Origin: Ursus arctos
Lineage: Eukaryota > Chordata > Mammalia > Carnivora > Ursidae
Length of the DNA stretch: 64,000 nt
Assembly: GCF_023065955.2 (NCBI RefSeq)
Contig: NW_026622997.1
Location: forward strand, 34,860,025 to 34,924,024
Direction: 5' to 3'
Position numbers and translations under genes: made by a program. Below the pieces are notes generated by a model. The model was not told where the DNA came from. It searched no databases and saw only the letters and a program-made list of their open reading frames with translations. This document shows, one piece after another, positions 6,222-18,642 of this stretch. Each line of letters begins with the position of its first letter. The first letter of the stretch is position 1.

Positions 6222-8394
6222 GAATGACCGGCGGGCCCCCTAGCGGCCCAGGTGGCGGGGGGCTGCAGGGTGAGTCCGGCGCTGGGTCTCGGGTCCCCAA
6301 TCTCCGGCGTTGAGGCGCCACGCCCCTTGGGTGGGGCCCCTCAGGAGCCCACCTAGAGTTAGTGTTAGCCCCCGGGAGGCCGGCAAGCCCGACCTGCTGG
6401 ATGTGCGGCGAGCAGAGGGGTAGGCCGAGCTGAGGGTGCTGAGGAGTGGGAGCGTGGGCCCAACCGTTTTGGCGCGGGGGCCTTCGAAGGTCATCAGGGG
6501 CTAGGAGGGCCCTGCACCTTCTCCCGCCTGAATGACCAGCGGCGTCCCTAGCGGCCGGAGTGGTGGGGGGCTGCAGGGTGATTCCACCGCTGGGGTTCGG
6601 TGGTTCCCAATCCCCGGCGTTGGGTCGCCAAGCCCCTTGGGAGGGGCCCCTCGGGGACCCACCTAGGGTTCGGGTTAGCCCCCAGGAGTCCGGCAGGTCC
6701 AATCCGCCTGCTGTGTTTCGAGCGGAGGGGCGGGTTGAGGTGAGGGCGCTGACTAGTGGGAACGTGGGCCCAAGCCCTTTGGGGCGGGGGGGCCGTCGAA
6801 GGTCGGCGGGGGCTCGGAGGGCCCTGCCCCTTCTCCCGCCTGAATGACTGGGGGGCGCCCCTAGCGGCCCGGGTGGCGGGGGGCTGCAGGGTGAGTCCAG
6901 CGCTGGGGTTTGGAGGTTCCCAATCGCCGGCGTTGGGGCGCCAAGCCCCTTGGGATGGGCCCCTCGGGGACCCACCTGGGGTTTGGGTTAGCCCCCAGGA
7001 GGCCTTCAGGCCCAATCCCCTGGCTGTGTGGCTCGCGGTGGGGCGGGCCGAGGGGAGGGAGCTGGAGAGCGGGACCGTGGGCCCACAGGTTTTGGCGCGG
7101 GGGCCTTCGAAGGAGGTCGGGGATAGGAGGGCCCTGCCCCTTCTCCCGCCTGAATGACCGGCGGTGCCCCTAGCAGCCCGGGTGCCAGGGGGCTGCAGGG
7201 TGAGTACGGCCCTGGGGCTAAGACGTCCAGGATCCCCGGCGTGGCTGCGCAAGGCCCCTTGGAGGGGTCCCTCGGGGACCGCCCTAGGGTTAAGGTTACC
7301 CCCAGGTGGCCGGCAGGTCCGATCCGCCTGCTGTCTTTCGAGCGGAGGGGCCGCTTGAGGTGAGGGCGCTGACTGGTGGGAACGTGGGCCCAAGCGCTTT
7401 GGGGCGGGGGGCCATCAAAGGTCGGCGGGGGCTCAGAGGGCCCTGCCCCTCCTCCAGCCCTGAATGAGCGGCAGCGCCCCTAGTGCCCAGGTGGTGGAGG
7501 GGCAGCAGTGTTAGTCTTGCCCTGGGGCTGGGGGTCCCCAATGCCTGGAGTTGCGGTGCCAGGCCCCTTGGGATGGGCTCTTCGGGGGCCCACCTAGGTT
7601 TAGGATTAGCCCTCAGGACGCCGGCAGGCAGGATCCACCGGCGGTGTGGCGAGCGGGGGGTGGGGCGGAGGGGAGGGCGCTGGAGAGATGGAGCGAGGGC
7701 CCAAGTGTTTTGGCGCACGGGGCCTTCGAAGCTCGCCGGGGACTCGGAGGGCCCTACCCGTTCTCCCGCCCTGAATGACCGGTGGCGCCCCTACGGCCCA
7801 GGTGGCGGTGGGCTGCAGGGTGAGTCCAGTGCTGGGGTTTGGAGCTTCCCAATCCCCGGCGTTAGGGCGCCAGGCCCCTTGGATGGGGCCCCTCAGGAGC
7901 CCACCTAGAGGTCGGGTTAGCCCCCAGGAGTCCGGCAAGCCCGATCTGCTGGATGTGCAGCGAGCGGAGGGGCAGGCCGAGCTGAGGGCGCTGAGGAGTG
8001 GGAACGTGGGCCCAAGCGCTTTGGGGCGGGGGCCATCGAAGGTCCGCGGGGGCTCGGAGGGCCCTGCCCCTTCTCCAGCCCTCAATGAGAGACAGCGCCC
8101 CTAGTGGCCCAGGTGGTGGACGGCAGCAGTGGTAGTCTGGCCCTGGGGCTCGGGGGTCCCCAATCCCCAGCGTTGCAGCCCCAGGCCCCTTGTCAGGGGC
8201 CTCTCGGGGACTGACCTAGGGTTAGGGTTAGCAAGAAGGATGCCGGCAGGCCCGAAATGCCCGCTTTGCAGCGAGTGGAGGGGCGAGCGGAGTGAGGGCG
8301 CTGGCGAGCTGGAGCCTTGGCCCAAACATTTTGGAGCGGGGGGGCCTTCGAAGGTTGCCTGCGGCACAGAGGGCCCTGCCCGTTCTCACGCCCT
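6222..8394 (+). repeat. HOR copy 4, 7-mer, 2,173 bp
   Basis: Monomer starts are 6222, 6530, 6842, 7152, 7462, 7773 and 8083. Markers are gccacgcccc and tgcaccttc at the A end and gaccagcgg in B. These are shared with copy 8 (14605), but from monomer C onwards the two differ, and copy 8 is a 6-mer. Confidence 0.95.
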
Positions 8395-10570
8395 GAATGA
8401 CCGGCGGGCCCCCTAGCGGCCCAGGTGGCGGGGGGCTGCAGGGTGAGTCCGGCGCTGGGTCTCGGGTCCCCAATCTCCGGCGTTGAGGCGCCAGGCCCCT
8501 TGGGTGGGGCCCCTCAGGAGCCCACCTAGAGTTAGTGTTAGCCCCCGGGAGGCCGGCAAGCCCGACCTGCTGGATGTGCGGCGAGCAGAGGGGTAGGCCG
8601 AGCTGAGGGTGCTGAGGAGTGGGAGCGTGGGCCCAACCGTTTTGGCGCGGGGGCCTTCGAAGGTCATCAGGGGCTAGGAGGGCCCTGCTCCTTCTCCCGC
8701 CTGAATGACCGGCGGCGTCCCTAGCGGCCGGAGTGGTGGGGGGCTGCAGGGTGATTCCGCCGCTGGGGTTCGGTGGTTCCCAATCCCCGGCGTTGGGTCG
8801 CCAAGCCCCTTGGGAGGGGCCCCTCGGGGACCCACCTAGGGTTCGGGTTAGCCCCCAGGAGTCCGGCAGGTCCAATCCGCCTGCTGTGTTTCGAGCGGAG
8901 GGGCGGGTTGAGGTGAGGGCGCTGACTAGTGGGAACGTGGGCCCAAGCCCTTTGGGGCGGGGGGGCCGTCGAAGGTCGGCGGGGGCTCGGAGGGCCCTGC
9001 CCCTTCTCCCGCCTGAATGACTGGGGGGCGCCCCGAGCGGCCCGGGTGGCGGGGGGCTGCAGGGTGAGTCCAGCGCTGGGGTTTGGAGGTTCCCAATCGC
9101 CGGCGTTGGGGCGCCAAGCCCCTTGGGATGGGCCCCTCGGGGACCCACCTGGGGTTTGGGTTAGCCCCCAGGAGGCCTTCAGGCCCAATCCCCTGGCTGT
9201 GTGGCTCGCGGTGGGGCGGGCCGAGGGGAGGGAGCTGGAGAGCGGGACCGTGGGCCCACAGGTTTTGGCGCGGGGGCCTTCGAAGGAGGTCGGGGATAGG
9301 AGGGCCCTGCCCCTTCTCCCGCCTGAATGACCGGCGGTGCCCCTAGCAGCCCGGGTGCCAGGGGGCTGCAGGGTGAGTACGGCCCTGGGGCTAAGACGTC
9401 CAGGATCCCCGGCGTGGCTGCGCAAGGCCCCTTGGAGGGGTCCCTCGGGGACCGCCCTAGGGTTAAGGTTACCCCCAGGTGGCCGGCAGGTCCGATCCGC
9501 CTGCTGTCTTTCGAGCGGAGGGGCCGCTTGAGGTGAGGGCGCTGACTGGTGGGAACGTGGGCCCAAGCGCTTTGGGGCGGGGGGCCATCAAAGGTCGGCG
9601 GGGGCTCAGAGGGCCCTGCCCCTCCTCCAGCCCTGAATGAGCGGCAGCCCCCCGAGTGCCCAGGTGGTGGAGGGGCAGCAGTGTTAGTCTTGCCCTGGGG
9701 CTGGGGGTCCCCAATGCCTGGAGTTGCGGTGCCAGGCCCCTTGGGATGGGCTCTTCGGGGGCCCACCTAGGTTTAGGATTAGCCCTCAGGACGCCGGCAG
9801 GCAGGATCCACCGGCGGTGTGGCGAGCGGGGGGTGGGGCGGAGGGGAGGGCGCTGGAGAGATGGAGCGAGGGCCCAAGTGTTTTGGCGCACGGGGCCTTC
9901 GAAGCTCGCCGGGGACTCGGAGGGCCCTACCCGTTCTCCCGCCCTGAATGACCGGTGGCGCCCCTACGGCCCAGGTGGCGGTGGGCTGCAGGGTGAGTCC
10001 AGTGCTGGGGTTTGGAGCTTCCCAATCCCCGGCGTTAGGGCGCCAGGCCCCTTGGATGGGGCCCCTCAGGAGCCCACCTAGAGGTCGGGTTAGCCCCCAG
10101 GAGTCCGGCAAGCCCGATCTGCTGGATGTGCAGCGAGCGGAGGGGCAGGCCGAGCTGAGGGCGCTGAGGAGTGGGAACGTGGGCCCAAGCGCTTTGGGGC
10201 GGGGGCCATCGAAGGTCCGCGGGGGCTCGGAGGGCCCTGCCCCTTCTCCAGCCCTCAATGAGAGACAGCGCCCCTAGTGGCCCAGGTGGTGGACGGCAGC
10301 AGTGGTAGTCTGGCCCTGGGGCTCGGGGGTCCCCAATCCCCAGCGTTGCAGCCCCAGGCCCCTTGTCAGGGGCCTCTCGGGGACTGACCTAGGGTTAGGG
10401 TTAGCAAGAAGGATGCCGGCAGGCCCGAAATGCCCGCTTTGCAGCGAGTGGAGGGGCGAGCGGAGTGAGGGCGCTGGCGAGCTGGAGCCTTGGCCCAAAC
10501 ATTTTGGAGCGGGGGGGGGGCCTTCGAAGGTTGCCTGCGGCACAGAGGGCCCTGCCCGTTCTCACGCCCT
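8395..10570 (+). repeat. HOR copy 5, 7-mer, 2,176 bp
   Basis: Monomer starts are 8395, 8703, 9015, 9325, 9635, 9946 and 10256. It is the twin of copy 1 (same rare C and E variants), with a 10-G tract in G. Confidence 0.95.
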
Positions 10571-12742
10571 GAATGACCGGCGGGCCCCCTAGCGGCCCAG
10601 GTGGCGGGGGGCTGCAGGGTGAGTCCGGCGCTGGGTCTCGGGTCCCCAATCTCCGGCGCTGAGGCGCCAGGCCCCTTGGGTGGGGCCCCTCAGGAGCCCA
10701 CCTAGAGTTAGTGTTAGCCCCCGGGAGGCCGGCAAGCCCGACCTGCTGGATGTGCGGCGAGCAGAGGGGTAGGCCGAGCTGAGGGTGCTGAGGAGTGGGA
10801 TCGTGGGCCCAACCGTTTTGGCGCGGGGGCCTTCGAAGGTCATCAGGGGCTAGGAGGGCCCTGCTCCTTCTCCCGCCTGAATGACCGGCGGCGTCCCTAG
10901 CGGCCGGAGTGGTGGGGGGCTGCAGGGTGATTCCGCCGCTGGGGTTCGGTGGTTCCCAATCCCCGGCGTTGGGTCGCCAAGCCCCTTGGGAGGGGCCCCT
11001 CGGGGACCCACCTAGGGTTCGGGTTAGCCCCCAGGAGTCCGGCAGGTCCAATCCGCCTGCTGTGTTTCGAGCGGAGGGGCGGGTTGAGGTGAGGGCGCTG
11101 ACTAGTGGGAACGTGGGCCCAAGCCCTTTGGGGCGGGGGGCCGTCGAAGGTCGGCGGGGGCTCGGAGGGCCCTGCCCCTTCTCCCGCCTGAATGACTGGG
11201 GGGCGCCCCTAGCGGCCCGGGTGGCGGGGGGCTGCAGGGTGAGTCCAGCGCTGGGGTTTGGAGGTTCCCAATCGCCGGCGTTGGGGCGCCAAGCCCCTTG
11301 GGATGGGCCCCTCGGGGACCCACCTGGGGTTTGGGTTAGCCCCCAGGAGGCCTTCAGGCCCAATCCCCTGGCTGTGTGGCTCGCAGTGGGGCGGGCCGAG
11401 GGGAGGGAGCTGGAGAGCGGGACCGTGGGCCCACAGGTTTTGGCGCGGGGGCCTTCGAAGGAGGTCGGGGATAGGAGGGCCCTGCCCCTTCTCCCGCCTG
11501 AATGACCGGCGGTGCCCCTAGCAGCCCGGGTGCCAGGGGGCTGCAGGGTGAGTACGGCCCTGGGGCTAAGACGTCCAGGATCCCCGGCGTGGCTGCGCAA
11601 GGCCCCTTGGAGGGGTCCCTCGGGGACCGCCCTAGGGTTAAGGTTACCCCCAGGTGGCCGGCAGGTCCGATCCGCCTGCTGTCTTTCGAGCGGAGGGGCC
11701 GCTTGAGGTGAGGGCGCTGACTGGTGGGAACGTGGGCCCAAGCGCTTTGGGGCGGGGGGCCATCAAAGGTCGGCGGGGGCTCAGAGGGCCCTGCCCCTCC
11801 TCCAGCCCTGAATGAGCGGCAGCGCCCCTAGTGCCCAGGTGGTGGAGGGGCAGCAGTGTTAGTCTTGCCCTGGGGCTGGGGGTCCCCAATGCCTGGAGTT
11901 GTGGTGCCAGGCCCCTTGGGATGGGCTCTTCGGGGGCCCACCTAGGTTTAGGATTAGCCCTCAGGCCGCCGGCAGGCAGGATCCACCGGCGGTGTGGCGA
12001 GCGGGGGGTGGGGCGGAGGGGAGGGCGCTGGAGAGATGGAGCGAGGGCCCAAGTGTTTTGGCGCACGGGGCCTTCGAAGCTCGCCGGGGACTCGGAGGGC
12101 CCTACCCGTTCTCCCGCCCTGAATGACCGGTGGCGCCCCTACGGCCCAGGTGGCGGTGGGCTGCAGGGTGAGTCCAGTGCTGGGGTTTGGAGCTTCCCAA
12201 TCCCCGGCGTTAGGGCGCCAGGCCCCTTGGATGGGGCCCCTCAGGAGCCCACCTAGAGGTCGGGTTAGCCCCCAGGAGTCCGGCAAGCCCGATCTGCTGG
12301 ATGTGCAGCGAGCGGAGGGGCAGGCCGAGCTGAGGGCGCTGAGGAGTGGGAACGTGGGCCCAAGCGCTTTGGGGCGGGGGCCATCGAAGGTCCGCGGGGG
12401 CTCGGAGGGCCCTGCCCCTTCTCCAGCCCTCAATGAGAGACAGCGCCCCTAGTGGCCCAGGTGGTGGACGGCAGCAGTGGTAGTCTGGCCCTGGGGCTCG
12501 GGGGTCCCCAATCCCCAGCGTTGCAGCCCCAGGCCCCTTGTCAGGGGCCTCTCGGGGACTGACCTAGGGTTAGGGTTAGCAAGAAGGATGCCGGCAGGCC
12601 CGAAATGCCCGCTTTGCAGCGAGTGGAGGGGCGAGCGGAGTGAGGGCGCTGGCGAGCTGGAGCCTTGGCCCAAACATTTTGGAGCGGGGGGGCCTTCGAA
12701 GGTTGCCTGCGGCACAGAGGGCCCTGCCCGTTCTCACGCCCT
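10571..12742 (+). repeat. HOR copy 6, 7-mer, 2,172 bp
   Basis: Monomer starts are 10571, 10879, 11190, 11500, 11810, 12121 and 12431. It is the twin of copy 2, with the same markers in A, B, C and E; its G tract is 7 G. Confidence 0.95.
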
Positions 12743-14604
12743 GAATGACCGGCGGGCCCCCTAGCGGCCCAGGTGGCGGGGGGCTGCAGGGTGAGTCCGG
12801 CGCTGGGTCTCGGGTCCCCAATCTCCGGCGTTGAGGCGCCAGGCCCCTTGGGTGGGGCCCCTCAGGAGCCCACCTAGAGTTAGTGTTAGCCCCCGGGAGG
12901 CCGGCAAGCCCGACCTGCTGGATGTGCGGCGAGCAGAGGGGTAGGCCGAGCTGAGGGTGCTGAGGAGTGGGAGCGTGGGCCCAACCGTTTTGGCGCGGGG
13001 GCCTTCTAAGGTCATCAGGGGCTAGGAGGGCCCTGCTCCTTCTCCCGCCTGAATGACCGGCGGCGTCCCTAGCGGCCGGAGTGGTGGGGGGCTGCAGGGT
13101 GATTCCGCCGCTGGGGTTCGGTGGTTCCCAATCCCCGGCGTTGGGTCGCCAAGCCCCTTGGGAGGGGCCCCTCGGGGACCCACCTAGGGTTCGGGTTAGC
13201 CCCCAGGAGTCCGGCAGGTCCAATCCGCCTGCTGTGTTTCGAGCGGAGGGGCGGGTTGAGGTGAGGGCGCTGACTAGTGGGAACGTGGGCCCAAGCCCTT
13301 TGGGGCGGGGGGGCCGTCGAAGGTCGGCGGGGGCTCGGAGGGCCCTGCCCCTTCTCCCGCCTGAATGACTGGGGGGCGCCCCTAGCGGCCCGGGTGGCGG
13401 GGGGCTGCAGGGTGAGTCCAGCGCTGGGGTTTGGAGGTTCCCAATCGCCGGCGTTGGGGCGCCAAGCCCCTTGGGATGGGCCCCTCGGGGACCCACCTGG
13501 GGTTTGGGTTAGCCCCCAGGAGGCCTTCAGGCCCAATCCCCTGGCTGTGTGGCTCGCGGTGGGGCGGGCCGAGGGGAGGGAGCTGGAGAGCGGGACCGTG
13601 GGCCCACAGGTTTTGGCGCGGGGGCCTTCGAAGGAGGTCGGGGATAGGAGGGCCCTGCCCCTTCTCCCGCCTGAATGACCGGCGGTGCCCCTAGCAGCCC
13701 GGGTGCCAGGGGGCTGCAGGGTGAGTACGGCCCTGGGGCTAAGACGTCCAGGATCCTCGGCGTGGCTGTGCAAGGCCCCTTGGAGGGGTCCCTCGGGGAC
13801 CGCCCTAGGGTTAAGGTTACCCCCAGGTGGCCGGCAGGTCCGATCCGCCTGCTGTCTTTCGAGCGGAGGGGCCGCTTGAGGTGAGGGCGCTGACTGGTGG
13901 GAACGTGGGCCCAAGCGCTTTGGGGCGGGGGGCCATCAAAGCTCGCCGGGGACTCGGAGGGCCCTACCCGTTCTCCCGCCCTGAATGACCGGTGGCGCCC
14001 CTACGGCCCAGGTGGCGGTGGGCTGCAGGGTGAGTCCAGTGCTGGGGTTTGGAGCTTCCCAATCCCCGGCGTTAGGGCGCCAGGCCCCTTGGATGGGGCC
14101 CCTCAGGAGCCCACCTAGAGGTCGTGTTAGCCCCCAGGAGTCCGGCAAGCCCGATCTGCTGGATGTGCAGCGAGCGGAGGGGCAGGCCGAGCTGAGGGCG
14201 CTGAGGAGTGGGAACGTGGGCCCAAGCGCTTTGGGGCGGGGGCCATCGAAGGTCCGCGGGGGCTCGGAGGGCCCTGCCCCTTCTCCAGCCCTCAATGAGA
14301 GACAGCGCCCCTAGTGGCCCAGGTGGTGGACGGCAGCAGTGGTAGTCTGGCCCTGGGGCTCGGGGGTCCCCAATCCCCAGCGTTGCAGCCCCAGGCCCCT
14401 TGTCAGGGGCCTCTCGGGGACTGACCTAGGGTTAGGGTTAGCAAGAAGGATGCCGGCAGGCCCGAAATGCCCGCTTTGCAGCGAGTGGAGGGGCGAGCGG
14501 AGTGAGGGCGCTGGCGAGCTGGAGCCTTGGCCCAAACATTTTGGAGCGGGGGGGCCTTCGAAGGTTGCCTGCGGCACAGAGGGCCCTGCCCGTTCTCACG
14601 CCCT
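12743..14604 (+). repeat. HOR copy 7, 6-mer with D/E hybrid, 1,862 bp
   Basis: Monomer starts are 12743, 13051, 13363, 13673 (D/E), 13983 and 14293. It is the twin of copy 3, including ccttctaagg, ggctgtgcaa and gtcgtgttag. Confidence 0.95.
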
Positions 14605-16466
14605 GAATGACCGGCGGGCCCCCTAGCGGCCCAGGTGGCGGGGGGCTGCAGGGTGAGTCCGGCGCTGGGTCTCGGGTCCCCAATCTCCGGCGTTGAGGCG
14701 CCACGCCCCTTGGGTGGGGCCCCTCAGGAGCCCACCTAGAGTTAGTGTTAGCCCCCGGGAGGCCGGCAAGCCCGACCTGCTGGATGTGCGGCGAGCAGAG
14801 GGGTAGGCCGAGCTGAGGGTGCTGAGGAGTGGGAGCGTGGGCCCAACCGTTTTGGCGCGGGGGCCTTCGAAGGTCATCAGGGGCTAGGAGGGCCCTGCAC
14901 CTTCTCCCGCCTGAATGACCAGCGGCGTCCCTAGCGGCCGGAGTGGTGGGGGGCTGCAGGGTGATTCCACCGCTGGGGTTCGGTGGTTCCCAATCCCCGG
15001 CGTTGGGTCGCCAAGCCCCTTGGGAGGGGCCCCTCGGGGACCCACCTAGGGTTCGGGTTAGCCCCCAGGAGTCCGGCAGGTCCAATCCGCCTGCTGTGTT
15101 TCGAGCGGAGGGGCGGGTTGAGGTGAGGGCGCTGACTAGTGGGAACGTGGGCCCAAGCCCTTTGGGGCGGGGGGGCCGTCGAAGGTCGGCGGGGGCTCGG
15201 AGGGCCCTGCCCCTTCTCCCGCCTGAATGACTGGGGGGCGCCCCTAGCGGCCCGGGTGGCGGGGGGCTGCAGGGTGAGTCCAGCGCTGGGGTTTGGAGGT
15301 TCCCAATCGCCGGCGTTGGGGCGCCAAGCCCCTTGGGATGGGCCCCTCGGGGACCGACCTGGGGTTTGGGTTAGCCCCCAGGAGGCCTTCAGGCCCAATC
15401 CCCTGGCTGTGTGGCTCGCGGTGGGGCGGGCCGAGGGGAGGGAGCTGGAGAGCGGGACCGTGGGCCCACAGGTTTTGGCGCGGGGGCCTTCGAAGGAGGT
15501 CGGGGATAGGAGGGCCCTGCCCCTTCTCCCGCCTGAATGACCGGCGGTGCCCCTAGCAGCCCGGGTGCCAGGGGGCTGCAGGGTGAGTACGGCCCTGGGG
15601 CTAAGACGTCCAGGATCCTCGGCGTGGCTGCGCAAGGCCCCTTGGAGGGGTCCCTCGGGGACCGCCCTAGGGTTAAGGTTACCCCCAGGTGGCCGGAAGG
15701 TCCGATCCGCCTGCTGTCTTTCGAGCGGAGGGGCCGCTTGAGGTGAGGGCGCTGACTGGTGGGAACGTGGGCCCAAGCGCTTTGGGGCGGGGGGCCATCA
15801 AAGCTCGCCGGGGACTCGGAGGGCCCTACCCGTTCTCCCGCCCTGAATGACCGGTGGCGCCCCTACGGCCCAGGTGGCGGTGGGCTGCAGGGTGAGTCCA
15901 GTGCTGGGGTTTGGAGCTTCCCAATCCCCGGCGTTAGGGCGCCAGGCCCCTTGGATGGGGCCCCTCAGGAGCCCACCTAGAGGTCGGGTTAGCCCCCAGG
16001 AGTCCGGCAAGCCCGATCTGCTGGATGTGCAGCGAGCGGAGGGGCAGGCCGAGCTGAGGGCGCTGAGGAGTGGGAACGTGGGCCCAAGCGCTTTGGGGCG
16101 GGGGCCATCGAAGGTCCGCGGGGGCTCGGAGGGCCCTGCCCCTTCTCCAGCCCTCAATGAGAGACAGCGCCCCTAGTGGCCCAGGTGGTGGACGGCAGCA
16201 GTGGTAGTCTGGCCCTGGGGCTCGGGGGTCCCCAATCCCCAGCGTGGCAGCCCCAGGCCCCTTGTCAGGGGCCTCTCGGGGACTGACCTAGGGTTAGGGT
16301 TAGCAAGAAGGATGCCGGCAGGCCCGAAATGCCCGCTTTGCAGCGAGTGGAGGGGCGAGCGGAGTGAGGGCGCTGGCGAGCTGGAGCCTTGGCCCAAACA
16401 TTTTGGAGCGGGGGGGCCTTCGAAGGTTGCCTGCGGCACAGAGGGCCCTGCCCGTTCTCACGCCCT
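14605..16466 (+). repeat. HOR copy 8, 6-mer with D/E hybrid, 1,862 bp
   Basis: Monomer starts are 14605, 14913, 15225, 15535 (D/E), 15845 and 16155. A and B match copy 4. Private changes are ggaccgacct in C, ggccggaagg in the hybrid and cagcgtggcagc in G. The hybrid has ggatcctcgg with ggctgcgcaa, as in copy 17 (32024). Confidence 0.95.
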
Positions 16467-18642
16467 GAATGACCGGCGGGCCCCCTAGCGGCCCAGGTGG
16501 CGGGGGGCTGCAGGGTGAGTCCGCTGGTGGGTCTCGGGTCCCCAATCTCCGGCGTTGAGGCGCCAGGCCCCTTGGGTGGGGCCCCTCAGGAGCCCACCTA
16601 GAGTTAGTGTTAGCCCCCGGGAGGCCGGCAAGCCCGACCTGCTGGATGTGCGGCGAGCAGAGGGGTAGGCCGAGCTGAGGGTGCTGAGGAGTGGGAGCGT
16701 GGGCCCAACCGTTTTGGCGCGGGGGCCTTCGAAGGTCATCAGGGGCTAGGAGGGCCCTGCTCCTTCTCCCGCCTGAATGACCGGCGGCGTCCCTAGCGGC
16801 CGGAGTGGTGGGGGGCTGCAGGGTGATTCCACCGCTGGGGTTCGGTGGTTCCCAATCCCCGGCGTTGGGTCGCCAAGCCCCTTGGGAGGGGCCCCTCGGG
16901 GACCCACCTAGGGTTCGGGTTAGCCCCCAGGAGTCCGGCAGGTCCAATCCGCCTGCTGTGTTTCGAGCGGAGGGGCGGATTGAGGTGAGGGCGCTGACTA
17001 GTGGGAACGTGGGCCCAAGCCCTTTGGGGCGGGGGGGCCGTCGAAGGTCGGCGGGGGCTCGGAGGGCCCTGCCCCTTCTCCCGCCTGAATGACTGGGGGG
17101 CGCCCCTAGCGGCCCGGGTGGCGGGGGGCTGCAGGGTGAGTCCAGCGCTGGGGTTTGGAGGTTCCCAATCGCCGGCGTTGGGGCGCCAAGCCCCTTGGGA
17201 TGGGCCCCTCGGGGACCCACCTAGGGTTTGGGTTAGCCCCCAGGAGGCCTTCAGGCCCAATCCCCTGGCTGTGTGGCTCGCGGTGGGGCGGGCCGAGGGG
17301 AGGGAGCTGGAGAGCGGGACCGTGGGCCCACAGGTTTTGGCGCGGGGGCCTTCGAAGGAGGTCGGGGATAGGAGGGCCCTGCCCCTTCTCCCGCCTGAAT
17401 GACCGGCGGTGCCCCTAGCAGCCCGGGTGCCAGGGGGCTGCAGGGTGAGTACGGCCCTGGGGCTAAGACGTCCAGGATCCCCGGCGTGGCTGCGCAAGGC
17501 CCCTTGGAGGGGTCCCTCGGGGACCGCCCTAGGGTTAAGGTTACCCCCAGGTGGCCGGCAGGTCCGATCCGCCTGCTGTCTTTCGAGCGGAGGGGCCGCT
17601 TGAGGTGAGGGCGCTGACTGGTGGGAACGTGGGCCCAAGCGCTTTGGGGCGGGGGGCCATCAAAGGTCGGCGGGGGCTCAGAGGGCCCTGCCCCTCCTCC
17701 AGCCCTGAATGAGCGGCAGCGCCCCTAGTGCCCAGGTGGTGGAGGGGCAGCAGTGTTAGTCTTGCCCTGGGGCTGGGGGTCCCCAATGCCTGGAGTTGCG
17801 GTGCCAGGCCCCTTGGGATGGGCTCTTCGGGGGCCCACCTAGGTTTAGGATTAGCCCTCAGGACGCCGGCAGGCAGGATCCACCGGCGGTGTGGCGAGCG
17901 GGGGGTGGGGCGGAGGGGAGGGCGCTGGAGAGATGGAGCGAGGGCCCAAGTGTTTTGGCGCACGGGGCCTTCGAAGCTCGCCGGGGACTCGGAGGGCCCT
18001 ACCCGTTCTCCCGCCCTGAATGACCGGTGGCGCCCCTACGGCCCAGGTGGCGGTGGGCTGCAGGGTGAGTCCAGTGCTGGGGTTTGGAGCTTCCCAATCC
18101 CCGGCGTTAGGGCGCCAGGCCCCTTGGATGGGGCCCCTCAGGAGCCCACCTAGAGGTCGGGTTAGCCCCCAGGAGTCCGGCAAGCCCGATCTGCTGGATG
18201 TGCAGCGAGCGGAGGGGCAGGCCGAGCTGAGGGCGCTGAGGAGTGGGAACGTGGGCCCAAGCGCTTTGGGGCGGGGGCCATCGAAGGTCCGCGGGGGCTC
18301 GGAGGGCCCTGCCCCTTCTCCAGCCCTCAATGAGAGACAGCGCCCCTAGTGGCCCAGGTGGTGGACGGCAGCAGTGGTAGTCTGGCCCTGGGGCTCGGGG
18401 GTCCCCAATCCCCAGCGTTGCAGCCCCAGGCCCCTTGTCAGGGGCCTCTCGGGGACTGACCTAGGGTTAGGGTTAGCAAGAAGGATGCCGGCAGGCCCGA
18501 AATGCCCGCTTTGCAGCGAGTGGAGGGGCGAGCGGAGTGAGGGCGCTGGCGAGCTGGAGCCTTGGCCCAAACATTTTGGAGCGGGGGGGGGGCCTTCGAA
18601 GGTTGCCTGCGGCACAGAGGGCCCTGCCCGTTCTCACGCCCT
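16467..18642 (+). repeat. HOR copy 9, 7-mer, 2,176 bp
   Basis: Monomer starts are 16467, 16775, 17087, 17397, 17707, 18018 and 18328. Markers are ccgctggtggg in A, gggcggattgagg in B and cctagggtttggg in C (the C change is shared with copies 18 and 20). The G tract is 10 G. Confidence 0.95.

Larger units (their letters stand above)
1..6960 (+). repeat. Large duplication, left member (HOR copies 1-3 and part of 4)
   Basis: Matches about 8,385-15,340 at an offset of 8,384 bp (8,383 after the G-tract difference near 2137). Rare markers line up in order: gccccgagcgg, ccccccgagtg, gggatcgtgg, gttgtggtg, ccttctaagg, gtcgtgttag, gccacgcccc and tgcaccttc. Similarity breaks down in monomer C of copies 4 and 8, at ggacccacct versus ggaccgacct. 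The left end lies beyond the window. Confidence 0.88.
8385..15340 (+). repeat. Large duplication, right member (HOR copies 5-7 and part of 8)
   Basis: Partner of about 1-6,960. The period corresponds to 27 monomers (7+7+6+7). The two members differ in the bases I compared by only one G in a homopolymer, so the duplication is very recent or the region was recently converted. Confidence 0.88.
14605..18642 (+). repeat. HOR pair (copies 8-9) duplicated at 32024-36058
   Basis: The 6-mer plus 7-mer pair shares gaccagcgg, ggatcctcgg with ggctgcgcaa, ccaccgctgg and cctagggtttggg with copies 17-18, at an offset of 17,419 bp. Similarity appears to continue into copies 10 and 19 (both have ggcgctgagg). 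Members have collected private changes, so this duplication is older than the 8.4-kb ones. Confidence 0.7.
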
